Below, in pieces: positions 1 through 12,344 of a DNA stretch of 64,000 bases. This DNA is from Paulownia fortunei (Eukaryota; Streptophyta; Magnoliopsida; Lamiales; Paulowniaceae). Every line of letters starts with the position of its first letter. The first letter of the stretch is position 1. Under the pieces are notes generated by a model. That model was given only the letters and a program-made list of their open reading frames with translations. It searched no databases and was not told the DNA's origin. The stretch spans positions 186,001 through 250,000 of the forward strand of contig CM033122.1 of NCBI GenBank assembly GCA_019321725.1. The letters run 5' to 3'. A program made the translations under genes and the position numbers.

Positions 1-1209
1 CAGAGCTACCTTAACAGAAGGAAGCAACGTTGATTTGACCAAAAAAAAAAAACCCTCGTAGAGAAGCTAAAATTTGCTGTTAATCTACAAAAAATATGGT
101 TCAATAGATGAATGTCAATAAATATAAAAAATTGTAGTGGACTATTTGTAATGCAAGTTGAAAACTGGTTCGCTGAGATTGAGAGAGAACTCATGTTGCT
201 TTTCAAGAATAATGCTTCTCAAAGTTGAGATTTTTGGGCCTTGGGCACGAGAATAAAATTGGGTTTGTCATCGGAATTGGGCTCAATTTTAAAAGACATT
301 TGCCTATCCTCATAAACCCAATTTCTAGATCGTGCACTATTCAATTTGGATGATATTTGATTAAATTTATTTAATTTTTTTTATAAATTTTTATATCTTA
401 TAAATTATTTTTAAATTAATAAAATAAGATGGTAGAGCTTTAAAATATTATTAATAATAATTTTTTTAATTAAAATTATCAAAATTAAAAAAAAAATTCA
501 AAATAAGATTTTATTTTGAAAATAAAAAAGTGCTTGAGTGGGTTTTTAAACATGTTAAAAGATGTTTGAGAACAACATCTTATAAAATGTCTAATAAAAT
601 TTTTAAAATAAAAGAAGTTATAAACTCCCAAAATATAATATTGCGATCTTATAAGTTGTTTTTAAGAAAGTAAGAAGATATTATAAAATAATATTTTTTT
701 TTATGATTGTAACAAGAAATTAAACTCAGAATAAAATAACATTTTCCATTGTTCATCATCAAATTTTATGTGCATTCATAACACACATACATTTTTACCA
801 GTGTTATTTAAAAAATTATATCTATTGATCTTGCTTTGGCCAACAAAAACGTTAATGTCGCGCATATTAGGCTTGTTTGGTGGCACTTTATTAGATGAGA
901 AAGAGGAGTTAAGCTCTTAAGTAGTTAGTGGTCTACAACATTAGTCCTCATATTTTGTTTGGTCATTTCTCTTCAAACATCGACATATGAAATGATGAGG
1001 CGATGGAGCATCCAACCATATTGTTCATCAAAGTCCTTTACTAGGTGTATTCTAGTTTTCACCAAATATATATAAAAATAAAATAAAAAAAGATGAATAA
1101 GAAAAACAGATTCAACAAAAAATGACAGGCATTTGAAGATTTATGCTGGCTGCTGATTCCCACCAACTCCAACCTGAATTTTCTGTCAAAATAATGGATA
1201 TACTAATTT
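1..1209. other. AT-rich spacer downstream of the TOPLESS-related gene
   Basis: No coding exon is recognisable here. The stretch is strongly AT-rich. Positions of about 340-620 resemble a second segment at about 10150-10400 (listed separately as a dispersed repeat). The part next to 1209 is presumably the 3' untranslated region of the minus-strand co-repressor gene. Short open frames in this stretch are low-complexity and match nothing I know. Confidence 0.6.
340..620. repeat. AT-rich dispersed repeat, copy A
   Basis: This segment shares an ordered series of words with 10150-10400. Both contain a TTTATTTAA-type start, a TATATCTTATAA element, the core AATTAAAATTATCAAAAT, then an A-run and AAAATAA(G/A)ATTTTATTTT. 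The shared order over about 250 bp suggests two diverged copies of one non-coding element, such as a MITE or decayed non-autonomous transposon. Ends, target-site duplications and family were not established, and low-complexity convergence remains possible. Confidence 0.4.
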
Positions 1210-4200
1210 TCAGTTTCCTGAATTCTTGTCCACTGGCGGCAGCGCCGTCCATTTGCCTTCAGATTCGACGGGCTCAATAACTACAACTCCACCATTGGAT
1301 AATCCCAAGGCAAACTGGTATGGCTTCTGTGGATGAGCAGCAACCACAACTGGATCCACATAAGAACTGCATTCCAAAACAAAATTCAACAAATTATACT
1401 CTTGATCGTGAAGCTTCAACTTAAGCATGAAAAGGTACCCACAGTCATGGTTGTAAACAAAATTCTTGATATGAATGGATCATAAAAGGAGCTTTTGGAA
1501 TTATAAAAGCTCCAATGTTGTTTAAAAGTCTAATCTGATCAGCACGGACAAAAAGCGTCTTAAGAAAATCAAGTAGCCTTGGAGACTCAAAATCATTTGT
1601 TGTATTTTGCTCATTTTTGTAAAGCTAGAGAACTTCATTTGTTCGATTGCATTTCTTAGCTGAGCCTATGTTAACACAAAGAGCATATGGTGTTCAAATT
1701 CAGCTAGTGACCTAGTCAAGATCGCACTAAAATGCATGTGTACAACTTTGTGCGGATTTGACTGTGAATGCAGACTTTAGGATTGACAAGTCTTATCAGT
1801 GGACTTAGTGATCCAAGTACCTGAGACGAGGTGGAAGATATGCAGAGGGATCAATCTCAAATCTTGGTGTGAGATCTGAAGCACCAAGTATTAAGAGGAT
1901 TCCGTCTCTCATCGCAGCATATACCAACTGGCTATCACATGAATATGTAGCATGGGAAATCCGCGTACAGAAGTTGGCAATGGTCCACTGAAAGTAGAAA
2001 CAAAGTAAATCATGCGAAATATCATGTTAAATGGCATAGATCACTTGTTTTAATAGTGTGCGTGTGTCTGTGAGAGAGAGCAGGGGGTAAGACCTGCTTC
2101 ACACGTCTTAGTGTTGTTGTTTCATATATCGCAAGTTGAGTCTCATGTACTGCAAGGAAGTGTTTCTGATCCTTGTCAAGTTCAATATTAGTCTCTGATA
2201 GGTCTGAGGCCAACCAGCCGACTGAAATTTGTAACACTGTGCTTTTCTTTTTCTCCCATGTAACAGAATCCCACAGAACAATCTGAGGGGAAAAAATGTG
2301 ACATGAAGTCATTGAAGCTAGTAGGTAACAATTACAGTAGATGCCAGTTTTAGATACACAAATATTGGACGACACTGTTTTATCCTCTTGCACAAGAGAT
2401 GTTTGAAAAACTAACCTGAGTATCCACTCCACAAGAAACAAGTACATTTAAAGTGGTTGAGAAAGCGAGGCCACTAATTCTTTTAGAGTGCCCTTGAAGC
2501 TTACTTATTACCTGCAAAATCAAGGATATAGCTAAGTACGCAATTGCGTTTCTTCTAGTAATCATGAATAAAGAATCATACCTCATCCACACGTATGTTA
2601 TAGATGAGGATTGTTGAATCATCCATGCCTATAGCAATTATGTTGTTATCTGGAGGATAGAACACAATACACGTTGCAGCAGGCGGCAGTGGCATGACAG
2701 TTCTTAATTTCTACGCTTATTCACCACATTCAAATATGATAGTTAGATCTTCAAGTGATTGTACAACACTCAAGCACAATACTACTAACAAACCTCATTT
2801 TCATTTCAGAAATATTTGCATAGACTTGTGATAATTGTCAAGAAAATCTAAAAGCAAGACAAACACATCCATCTTTTAAGCCAAAATCTCTCTCATTTTT
2901 TTTTTGTTCCGTCCACTGACCATATTGTGTGGATAATGCTTTGAATTCGAGATTTTAACTATTTTGGTTTCATATGCTCTATGAACCAACAGTTTTGAAG
3001 TATTACCTTGAATATCAACATGTTGTATAAAGTAACCATCCTTCCTGAAGCTGAGATAACATAAGAATCATTCTTGGACAATGAAAAGCAAGGTGTAACT
3101 ACATCCAAGCTGTTGTCAGGAAGATCATTGATCATTAACAATCCATTCTTTGGTTGCCATAGTTGAGGGGCACACTTTGTAGTTGCCTGCAGCACAGACA
3201 CAACTCATGAAACAATAACCAGCTGTCAAAATCAGAAAAGATTGGACTTCTTTTGCAGATAGAATATCATCCAAAGAGAGGATTTAAGATACAGACTGTC
3301 CAAACGTAACCCTCGGCCCATGTCCCCCCACCCCCACCCTCCACCCCCAACAAAAGAAAAGGAAGAAATTGAAAGAAGAATTCCATAAAGATTGATTTTC
3401 AGTTGATGAATAAAGAAAATATCATACCTCGCCACTTAAATTAGCATCACTTTTTACCCATCTCCATAGTAGATGAGTCCCATCTTCTGCTAATGCTAGA
3501 AGACCATTACCTGCATGAGTGTATACCAATCTCCGAATCTGCAACCATCAAATGTTAAACTGTAATTAATTTTTTTCCTTGAAGTTAGCAAGGAAGAACG
3601 ACTAATGGTCATTTTAAACTTAATGATGAAGCAACTCGAAGATGGCTACCACCCCATGGCCCAATCCAACTTAAATTATGTAGCTATCAAAGCTGAAATT
3701 TGCCTCTTTGATGGCAGGATATTATGCCTGGTTAGTCAGTAAAAAATTGAATAGTAAATGATAAATGACAAATCGCAATGTTAAACTGCAACTTCAAAGA
3801 TGCTTAATCATGAGAGAATAACGTCTCTTAGCCAAGTGCAGATTAGTACCAAATTATAATATGGGTCTGTGTTAATCATACCAGATTAGTCTTAACTTCA
3901 GAAGTGAGTATCACGGATTGGCAGCGTGAAACTTCAACAATTTTAGAAATGTTCAGCATCTCCATTTTGTTAGATTCTGCAGGCCCTTTGGGTTTTACGT
4001 TTTCCAACACATCCAGAGCTTCTTCCTACAGAGAATTACCAAAGTTTTAATGTTAATTCAGAAGTAAGCAGTAAAATGTAAATCACACAATCACAGTGTT
4101 TTAGACCATTAGTAGATGCTCAGTATATGTAAAATAGTTAATTGCAGAACATCACAAAAATCGAGTGAGCTATTTGAAGACCACTTACTGTAGTGGCATC

Positions 4201-7200
4201 TCCTTCCGCAACAACAGCTTTCAGAGGAACAGGTATTGGATTTACAGAAAGCTGTATCAATAGATAAGCATTAAGTAAAAAATGTTTCCTGCTAAGAAAC
4301 TGCAGAAGGATTTAGATGCTGACCTTTCGGAAGGATTCTGTTAGACATCCAGACGAATCACCAGAACCAAAGGCAGAAGTTTGCAGCAACTCACGGCCAA
4401 GATCATTGGCCAAGATTTTGATTTGATTATCATCAGCAAACACAGCCAACAGACTGCCTTTTTTATTGAAGCAAATATATGGCCTCGCCTTTACAAATTG
4501 AAAGGACACCCATATTAGACCACCATTTAATCCTAATAATAAGAAGATGATAATTTAAAAGGCACGGCTAGTACCAGACCTAAAAAGTTAAATAGTAATA
4601 AGAAACCTACAGGCAAATCTCCATCTGCGCCAATAACTGCTAAAATTTCAGCATTGTCCATATCCCAAATTTTGATCAAATGCTCATCACCAGCAGCCAA
4701 AAACCGATTGGTACTTGTATCAAACTGAACCATAGCCGAAGAACATTTGCTAAGTCCATGGTAATTCCTAATAATTAAACCTTCACTCTCGTTCCATTCA
4801 ACAATGTAGGACTCTCCGTTTTTGTTTGTCCCACATGAAAATAGCCTAAGAATGTTTAAACAATTCAGCATGGATTAACGAATAATATAGACAGCTAAGT
4901 GGTTCAGTCAATCACCTTCTACCATCAGTACTATAAACCATTCTCATACAACAGAAACCAGGAGCATCGTAAGTAACCCTTGATCCCATGTTGTCAAATA
5001 ACCATGCTTTTATCTCCCCACTTGTTGAGATGGAAAATAAAAACTGCAAAACAATAAAGAGAATGGTTATCTACATACTAATATGCATTGGAAAAAAGAA
5101 AAGGACAGCATATTGATTATATTCTCACATGAACATTTTCCTTCAAATGAGGGCATATAGAGTACACTGGAGCCCCATGACCCTCAAATGTATATTGTTT
5201 GGCCCCAGTCACAGCATCCCAGACCTTCGAAAAACAATGGCAGATTGTTGGTCATTCTTTATAACACATATCAACTTTCTAACCATGAAAACCAACCTGA
5301 ATCAACTTGTCGTCACCACAGCTTATGACAACGAATTTGTCATGTGGTTTAGAGAATGCTAGATCATTTACACTGCCAGCATGTGCAGCAATCTGCATGG
5401 CAAAACTCAAATGAAAGGATAGAAATAAATCCAAAATATAAACGAAGGGAAAGTAATAGAAGCTACCTCCAATTGATTCTCAAAGTAATTGCCATTTCTA
5501 TAATACGAATATAAATGTATCATGCGTTTTGAATATGCAACCCCTGTTATTGCAAAACTCTTGTTAGACAAAACAAATTCAAGTAACCAGGGACTAACAT
5601 AACCAGCAGTTTTAAGGATTCAGGTGTACCAAATAGGGAACCATCAAGGCTCCACAGTGCACGATTAACAGAGATGCCAGGATTTTTGGCCATGTCCTCC
5701 TGATTACACACAATTGCATTTACAATCCATTTTCTATTGTGACCAAAAGGAGTACGTGGTGATAAGACATGGATGAGAAGAGCTATATACCAATAACACC
5801 TCTGAGACTGACTCTACTTCCCAGACCATAAATTCTCTCTTGAACAACTTCTCTGCAGAAGTAACATCCCAGAGCTCTATATCCCCAACACTTTTTCCAA
5901 CTAAAAGAATAAATCAGCAGCACATATGAGTTTTCAGAAACATAATATCTTGGCAAAATTTGAAATTCGTAATCAGCATAGTCAACCTAATAGCAGGGTC
6001 TCGTGAACAGGGTGAAAATCCATGGTAGTCGGGGAAGAGCCCATATTTAAAATTCGTTCAAGAGTCTTTGGAAATTCACTAGGAAGTTCAGTTGCCGAAT
6101 CTTGACAGCGGCTCGAAAAATCTGTGGGTGATGCTACCTGCATAATATTGTTTTGAAAAGATAACGACCTTACTCATCAAGAAAGCTAATAAACAGAATC
6201 CAAAGATATGTGGTGATTCATAGCATAAGGATTAGTTACCTCATCAAGAGGCTTTGTTGACTTTAACTTAGAGGCATCATGACAATTCTTACTATCCCCC
6301 AAAGCTGCAGCTACCAAATGTGCATTGTAAATTTTGGCCAAACACAGAAGAAAGGGAAAAAATAAAATATTAGAGTTAGAACACTATATAGAATGTAGAC
6401 ACTACCTTGGTTGGACAGGTTCCCAAGATTTACAGCTGTGGCAGTAATTATAGATTCAGTCAGTGAGGACTGATTAGAAGTTGAGTTGCCCGTGAGAGGT
6501 GATGCAGGCAGTGCCATGGGCGTGGGGGGCTGGAAAAAATTGAATCAAACAGTATAATATACTAGTGCAGGAAAATAATGAAGCTTCATTTAGCTTTTTA
6601 AGGACTAGGAATACAATTGAGCTTACTGTTAAAATCTTACCAATGAACTTTCCTTGTTCAATTGATCCTGCATATTATCTGGTCCAGGACACTTATGATC
6701 TGTAAAGAGGGTGTCAATATGTGGTTGCGGATGAGGATGCGCACAGTGAATATGCTGCCAGTTCAAACTGCATATTATAACTTGATGATATTATAACTTC
6801 ATAATCAGGTTACTCAAAGAATAAGAAACATGTCTGGCTCAAAAACATTAAAATTACCATAGGAACAAAGAGGCTAAATCTCAGATAAAGTTGAAAATAA
6901 AAAACATAATATAGGCAAAGAAACAGAAGTACCTCTGGTTAATCAGACGCCTTAACCTTGACTTGTTAATTTGAGGAAACCTTGTTCTTCCCTGGAGAAG
7001 GGGATTTGCCTCGATGACAGTCCTAAGTTCATTTATCATCCTTTTTCTGGCAGATAGCGTATCTCCATAGAAGGTGAGCGAATTATGCTCCCTGTTAATT
7101 TACCATGTATTTAGGATTACATCTTGCTAAGAATCAAGGTGTCATAATTGTGGATTTGATATTATGCACCTTTTAAGGAATTCCTTGCATAATTTGATTT

Positions 7201-8029
7201 TGTATTTATTTGATTTGAGAGATTTACTCCACAAATTTTACACCTGTTGTAATTATATCACCTACATACAAAGGTGATAATTGTAATCCAAACTTAAAGA
7301 GAAAAATGAATGAAAATCTTTTCTCTTTCGGGCATTTTATCCGTAGATATAGACAAAATGGCCGAACCACATGTTTCTTCATCTTCTTCTTCTCCCTTCA
7401 AATTATCTTTATTCAAATCTAACACATCTTAAAAGGCAATTCAAAAACTAAGGATATGTACAGTTGTTTATGGTTACATCATCATACCTGAAGTCATCTA
7501 GTGCCAAGAGCTGAGTCATTTCTTTGTACAATTCTTTGTTTGATTGTGCAAAAACTTTAAGATCTTTTAGAAGAATGTCAAAAGCCACAGCAAATTCATG
7601 CCTATCACCAAAAAATGTCATATGTAAGGTGAGAAATAACCCCCAGGCAATTAATTAAGGAAAATTCTCTATGATTTATAATAACCATAACCTTACTTGT
7701 CCAGGGCCTCAAGAAACTTTTGCTTCCTGATTTCAAAATATATCTTAGTTGAATATTTGTTATCTTCAACTACTGTGAAGCTTGAAAGATATTTCTCTGC
7801 GTCTTCCCAGTTCCCATTGAGCACCAGCTCTTCAAAATATTTCAAATCAAAGAAATAACCTGTCTCCTGCTCAAGCCTATTATAGAAGGCATAAAGTAAG
7901 TTCCGTGATATAATATTGAAAAATTGGAAGAAGAGGTAGAAGTCCAACTCACATGTGAGCAGTCCTTTTGAGGTTCTCTTCATCACAGAATTGCAAGATC
8001 AAGAAGATGAGGTCTTTAGAAAGAGACAT
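1210..8029 (-). CDS. TOPLESS-related transcriptional co-repressor (divergent clade)
   Basis: Groucho/Tup1-type co-repressor that in this family binds EAR-motif repressors in the nucleus and recruits histone deacetylation. The model starts at 8029 (MSLSKDLIFLILQF), has about 25 exons and ends with TGA at 1210-1212, giving roughly 1,070 residues against about 1,130 in Arabidopsis TPL. Exon 1 is 7953-8029 and exon 2 is 7697-7876; every junction I followed keeps frame. Residues 1-85 hold LisH and CTLH (YFEELVLNGNW, FEIRKQKFLEALDK). A second CTLH/CRA part follows, ending near CPGPDNM at about residue 207. A short proline/serine linker precedes two WD40 propellers (GHGAPVYS, GHSKRISGLAFS, VHETQLAIYE). 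The linker and C-terminus are shorter than in TPL. The start is confirmed by the family's conserved N-terminus. Confidence is high for the family and modest for the clade. Confidence 0.93.
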
Positions 8030-9180
8030 TGCCGGAGTAGTTGTCCCCTTTAAACAAAACTTTCACATGATTAGAAATCAAACATTCAGCAAACTAAATT
8101 GCAAAGTTAACAACACCTGACTGTCGATCAAATTTGCAAATATGCCAAGTATTTAGCTCTCTGATCTACATTATCTATTTTCTTCTTTCTTCTCGTTCTT
8201 TTTTGTTGTAAATCACAAGAATACTTAGCAAAGGGTATACATCACCTCTAGACATGAATACAAAGCAAGAGAAAATGATGGGAAATGCAGCATAAAGAAA
8301 AAGCACTTAAAGAGCTCAAGATCCTCTGAAACAGTAGTAAAATTGAATTAAGACTGACAGAGGTAAATTGGTCTTGACTTTTGACATATCATTGGTTAAA
8401 GCTCGTAGAAAAACAGAGTGAATGGTGGGATAAATGCTGGGGGCTGAAGTATGCACCCAGATACATATACAGAAACATCCCCATATACATACAGGCAAAT
8501 TTAGGCACATATATGTATGCATAATCATAGAGAAAACGACATGGGAAAAACCGTAGAACATGAACAACGAACCTTAATTTCGCCAACAAGATTTCATTGG
8601 AGTGAACTTAGAAAAAGCACATGTAACTTTTAACTGTTCTACACGATCAAATTTAGTATAGTGAAATCCACCTTGAAGCCACCTTTTCAATTGAGTAAAG
8701 TACGCTTCGAAAAAGGGTTTCTGATCAAATCTTTGATAATTCAAAACAAACTGAAAATCTGAAATCAAAACTTACAAAAGCATGCAGATTCAACAATCCT
8801 TCTCAATTACAGCATCTAACGAATCACATGAAGTAAAAGAAAGACCATTAAACCCACTAGACAGAAGATCGAAGGATTCTGAACAGGGTGGGCTTCTCTT
8901 TTTCCATCTCTTTTCTTGATTTTAATTCAAAAGAGGGTCTAGAGACATAGAAGAAACATGAAAAAGTTACAGTAATAAAAAAAAAAAAAAGCGAAATAAA
9001 AAGGGCATTGAGATGCTTACTTTTTAATTGGAAAAAGAAAGTAATGAATTGAACTGAATACAAAAGGTGTGCACCACTGGCTGCCTTCCTCTCTTTCTTT
9101 CCCTCCCTACACAATTTTTCTCTCACTAAAAGAGAAGTGTCAGTGTGCTCTACCCTGAAACTGCTTTCAGAGGGCGTCTA
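8030..9180 (-). other. Probable 5' leader of the TOPLESS-related gene
   Basis: The 1.1 kb upstream of the start codon carries no recognisable coding exon. Its distal end (about 9060-9180) is rich in TTTCTC/GAGAAA runs, as plant 5' leaders and core promoters often are. TOPLESS family genes commonly have a leader intron, so the transcript probably starts near 9.1 kb with an intron in between. This is inference; no leader splice pair was proven. Confidence 0.35.
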
Positions 9181-11900
9181 CTAAAAGAGTGAGAAAGCGA
9201 TGCGTCCAAGAAGATAAGTTGGGTTACGTATCAGATAAGTGGTTGAAGAGACGAGGAATAAGTCCATGGAATTTTCACGTGATACTGGGGCACCGGGTGT
9301 TTATGCACGACGATGTTAGAATCTCTGTCGGATTGCGTTCGAATTTGTACGCATATTGAACATAAAATGTGTTTTTCTCTGTCTTTTTTTTTTTTTTTTT
9401 CTGAAAAGAGACTCAGAGAAATAATAATTTTGCATTACCGGCAATCAATATACTGTTAAAATTGATTTTTTTTTTCTAAAAATGGAATTTCAAATGCTCA
9501 TTAACGACCACAATTGGATCTTACAAACACATAAAAGTTCAGATATCCAATTTGTTTGGATAATATTAGTTGACAATTTAAGTAAAGAATTGAAGAGCAT
9601 GGCCTGAATAAGAATGAGAATACGGTCTAATAATTAACCCAAAAAAGAAAAAGAAAGAAAATGAATACAGGCCATGAGTCATGCCCTGCAAAATAATCTT
9701 CAACTAGGATTAATAATATTAACTTCGTATTTACTTTATTGATAATCCAAATTATACCAAATAATTCATATGGAATTTTGAGGGTTAATTAATAATCTTA
9801 TTTTGAAAAATTAAAATTATATTTTTTTAATTAATTTTGAAAATTATAAGCTTTGCGTGAGAGGAATTAAAAGTGATTTATAGAATTTTAATATAAAGCT
9901 CACAAATTGCGTCTTAGGTTTTTATTGAAAAGCTTCCCTATTACAAGCAAGGAAGGTCCATGAATTTTAACAACCTCTATTATCTACTATCATTAATAGA
10001 CGCATCAAATTAACTCTGATGTGCGGCGCAAAAAATTTAATAGTTATATGAATAACCGTTTTTTATTGACTCTATTTCAACTTCTCAATTGAGAAGTAAA
10101 TAAAAATGGAGATCCTAACCATAGTATAATGCATTTTATGAAGTTGTCCATATTCAAATATGTATTTGACTAAATTTATTTAAAATTTTATATATATATA
10201 TATATATCTTATAAGATATTTTTTAAAATTTGTAAGATGTTAAATTTTATTATAAAAATAAGTTGTTGAATTGTTTGAATAAAATAAAATCATGGATGTT
10301 TTAATATGTTAGTAATGATAAATTTATAATTAAAATTATCAAAATAAAAAAAATTACTAAAATAAAATTTTATTTTAAAAATAAGTCGGGGTGAACCTAC
10401 TCTTTTTAGGAGTTTATAAGTAATCAAACATAACCTTTTTCAAACAAAAATTTACCAAACACTTTTTTAAAGTTTATAAAGTATTAAATACCTTATAAGA
10501 TATTTGAAAAGTTTTCAAGTTCAATCAAACATATATTGAAATCAATTAATTTACCTTTGGATGTTGCCATTGGGTTGTATTTGAATTATGTATTATTTTT
10601 AAAATAGCAATTTTATTTTGAAAATATATTATTTTTTAAATTAATATTTTCAAAATCAGGCCGATTCAATCAGTTTAACAGTAAATTAGTTGTCGGCTCA
10701 ATCGATCACAGGCTAAAAAATAAAAAAATCAATCAAATCAGTCAGTTCGGTTGAATTGATCAAAAAAGCTTTGTCAAATCGGAGAAAAAAAAAATAGTCA
10801 AACTGATCAGAACTCATGTGTTTATTTTTTTATTTTTTATTTTTTTTCATTTTTATTTTTAGTAACATTACACTTTGTATTTTTATTACATGTATATGAT
10901 TATTTGGATTTTGAGGTTTATTATATGCTTTTTTTAGTTGATTATTTATTTATTTTTATTTTGTACATAATATTTTGTTTATTGCATTACTATTTTGGGA
11001 TTTGTTATATATATATTTTTTTACTTTGTTCATAACATTTAGTTTATTGCATTACTATTTTACATAATATAATAATTAATTTTTATTAAATCATGGTTGA
11101 ACTATTCGAATAGATTGAATCATTGATTAACAATAAGATCGATTTCATCATCGTGAAAAAAATAATTTGAATTATATATATATATAATACATAGTGATTG
11201 GGTATGTTTGACAGCCCAGTCCAAATGGGCTTTTGCACTTGGAAGTCCATTTGTAGAACCACATGGGCCCTTGAACTTGTAGAAATGCTGAAAATTGATA
11301 TTCTGAAACTAAGTAGCATAAAAGCCTATATTGAGATGTAAATAGTAATAATGGCTTTTTAAAACTTCTTGTTTCTACATAATTACTTAATTAGGGCAAT
11401 ACAATAAAACTTTGAGTTGATTTTGCCATTTGTTGGCCTTAACTCAATGTATTTTATTTCAAAATAACATAAATTTTTGACCAATTTTACAAAAAGGGAA
11501 ACAATATTTTGATATTCGTTTATGATGATATGAATTGAAATAATTTTTATATATATATATTATTATATAGATTTGACAGATGTATTGAATCAAATCAACT
11601 CTATACTTGATAATATGTGATATCACTACATGTAATATATAGCCTTTTCATTTTAGAATTGGTTGAAACACCACTAGATTTTTACCATTAGTAAAGAGGA
11701 TATGATTAAATTGTAAATGTAATATTCGGGGTTTCATTTTTAAATATCTTTTGAAAATATGTCAATTAATTTTTTTTTGTATATTTTAACAAATATTTTA
11801 CTATTTTTTTGGGATCAAATAAATAAAGACATTTAACTGTGAAAAGAGTGTGTTTTAGTATGTAACTATATATATGATTATTTCACTGAAAAGGTCAAAA
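9181..11900. other. AT-rich intergenic region between divergent genes
   Basis: No coding exon was recognised. It contains a (TA)n tract near 10190-10207, the second copy of an AT-rich dispersed repeat at about 10150-10400, and many homopolymer T runs. It separates the minus-strand co-repressor gene from the plus-strand acidic-protein gene. Confidence 0.6.
10150..10400. repeat. AT-rich dispersed repeat, copy B
   Basis: Similar over about 250 bp to 340-620. The shared core is AATTAAAATTATCAAAAT followed by an A-run and an AAAATAAAATTTTATTTT block, with TATATCTTATAA upstream. The copies are diverged by substitutions and small indels, so the duplication is not recent. No terminal inverted repeat was confirmed. 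Confidence 0.4.
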
Positions 11901-11917
11901 ACATATGTACAGTCATT

Positions 11918-12190
11918 TGGGCCGCGGTTGTTGGGCTAAGCTTTGGGCCTATCGAATCCCTCACCCTGAGTGCTTCTAGAGACTTTATATAGCTTTCGTG
12001 ATATATCTGAAATTAACAAAAAGAAAAAAAAAAAAAGAAAAAAGAAAAACAGATATAAAATTTCACTACCAAAAAATTCGTGAAATAGACAAAATTTAAA
12101 AATAAAAAATAAAGAACTCCAAAACCCTAGGTAGGAATAGAAGAATAGATAAAACCCCCAAATTTGGAAAAATAACATCCATTAGGGTTT
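11918..12190 (+). promoter_or_regulatory. Site II motifs plus telo-boxes upstream of the acidic-protein gene
   Basis: TGGGCY motifs lie at 11918-11923, 11932-11937 and 11944-11949. An AAACCCTA telo-box starts at 12122, and its reverse complement lies at about 12183-12190. In plants this combination marks promoters of growth- and translation-related genes and works with TCP factors. The start codon at 12345 is about 400 bp downstream. The functional reading is inferred from motif identity and position. Confidence 0.5.
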
Positions 12191-12344
12191 TTATGGAATA
12201 TCTTTAATTTTTCCATCTTATACATTATATATATATATATATAGCCCATCTGTATACATTCTTGCCTTTCCATAGCGCTTTTTTTTTTTTTTTAATCTAT
12301 TTTTTCTTTAAGGGTTTTCTTTTGCTTAAGGTGAAAGACTGAAG

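Noticed and set aside
3301..3360. C-rich tract as a possible regulatory or quadruplex element
   Set aside because: Too short and irregular, and it lies in an intron of the TOPLESS-related gene. A second C-rich patch at 37130-37160 lies in an HPGT intron and likewise shows no conserved arrangement.
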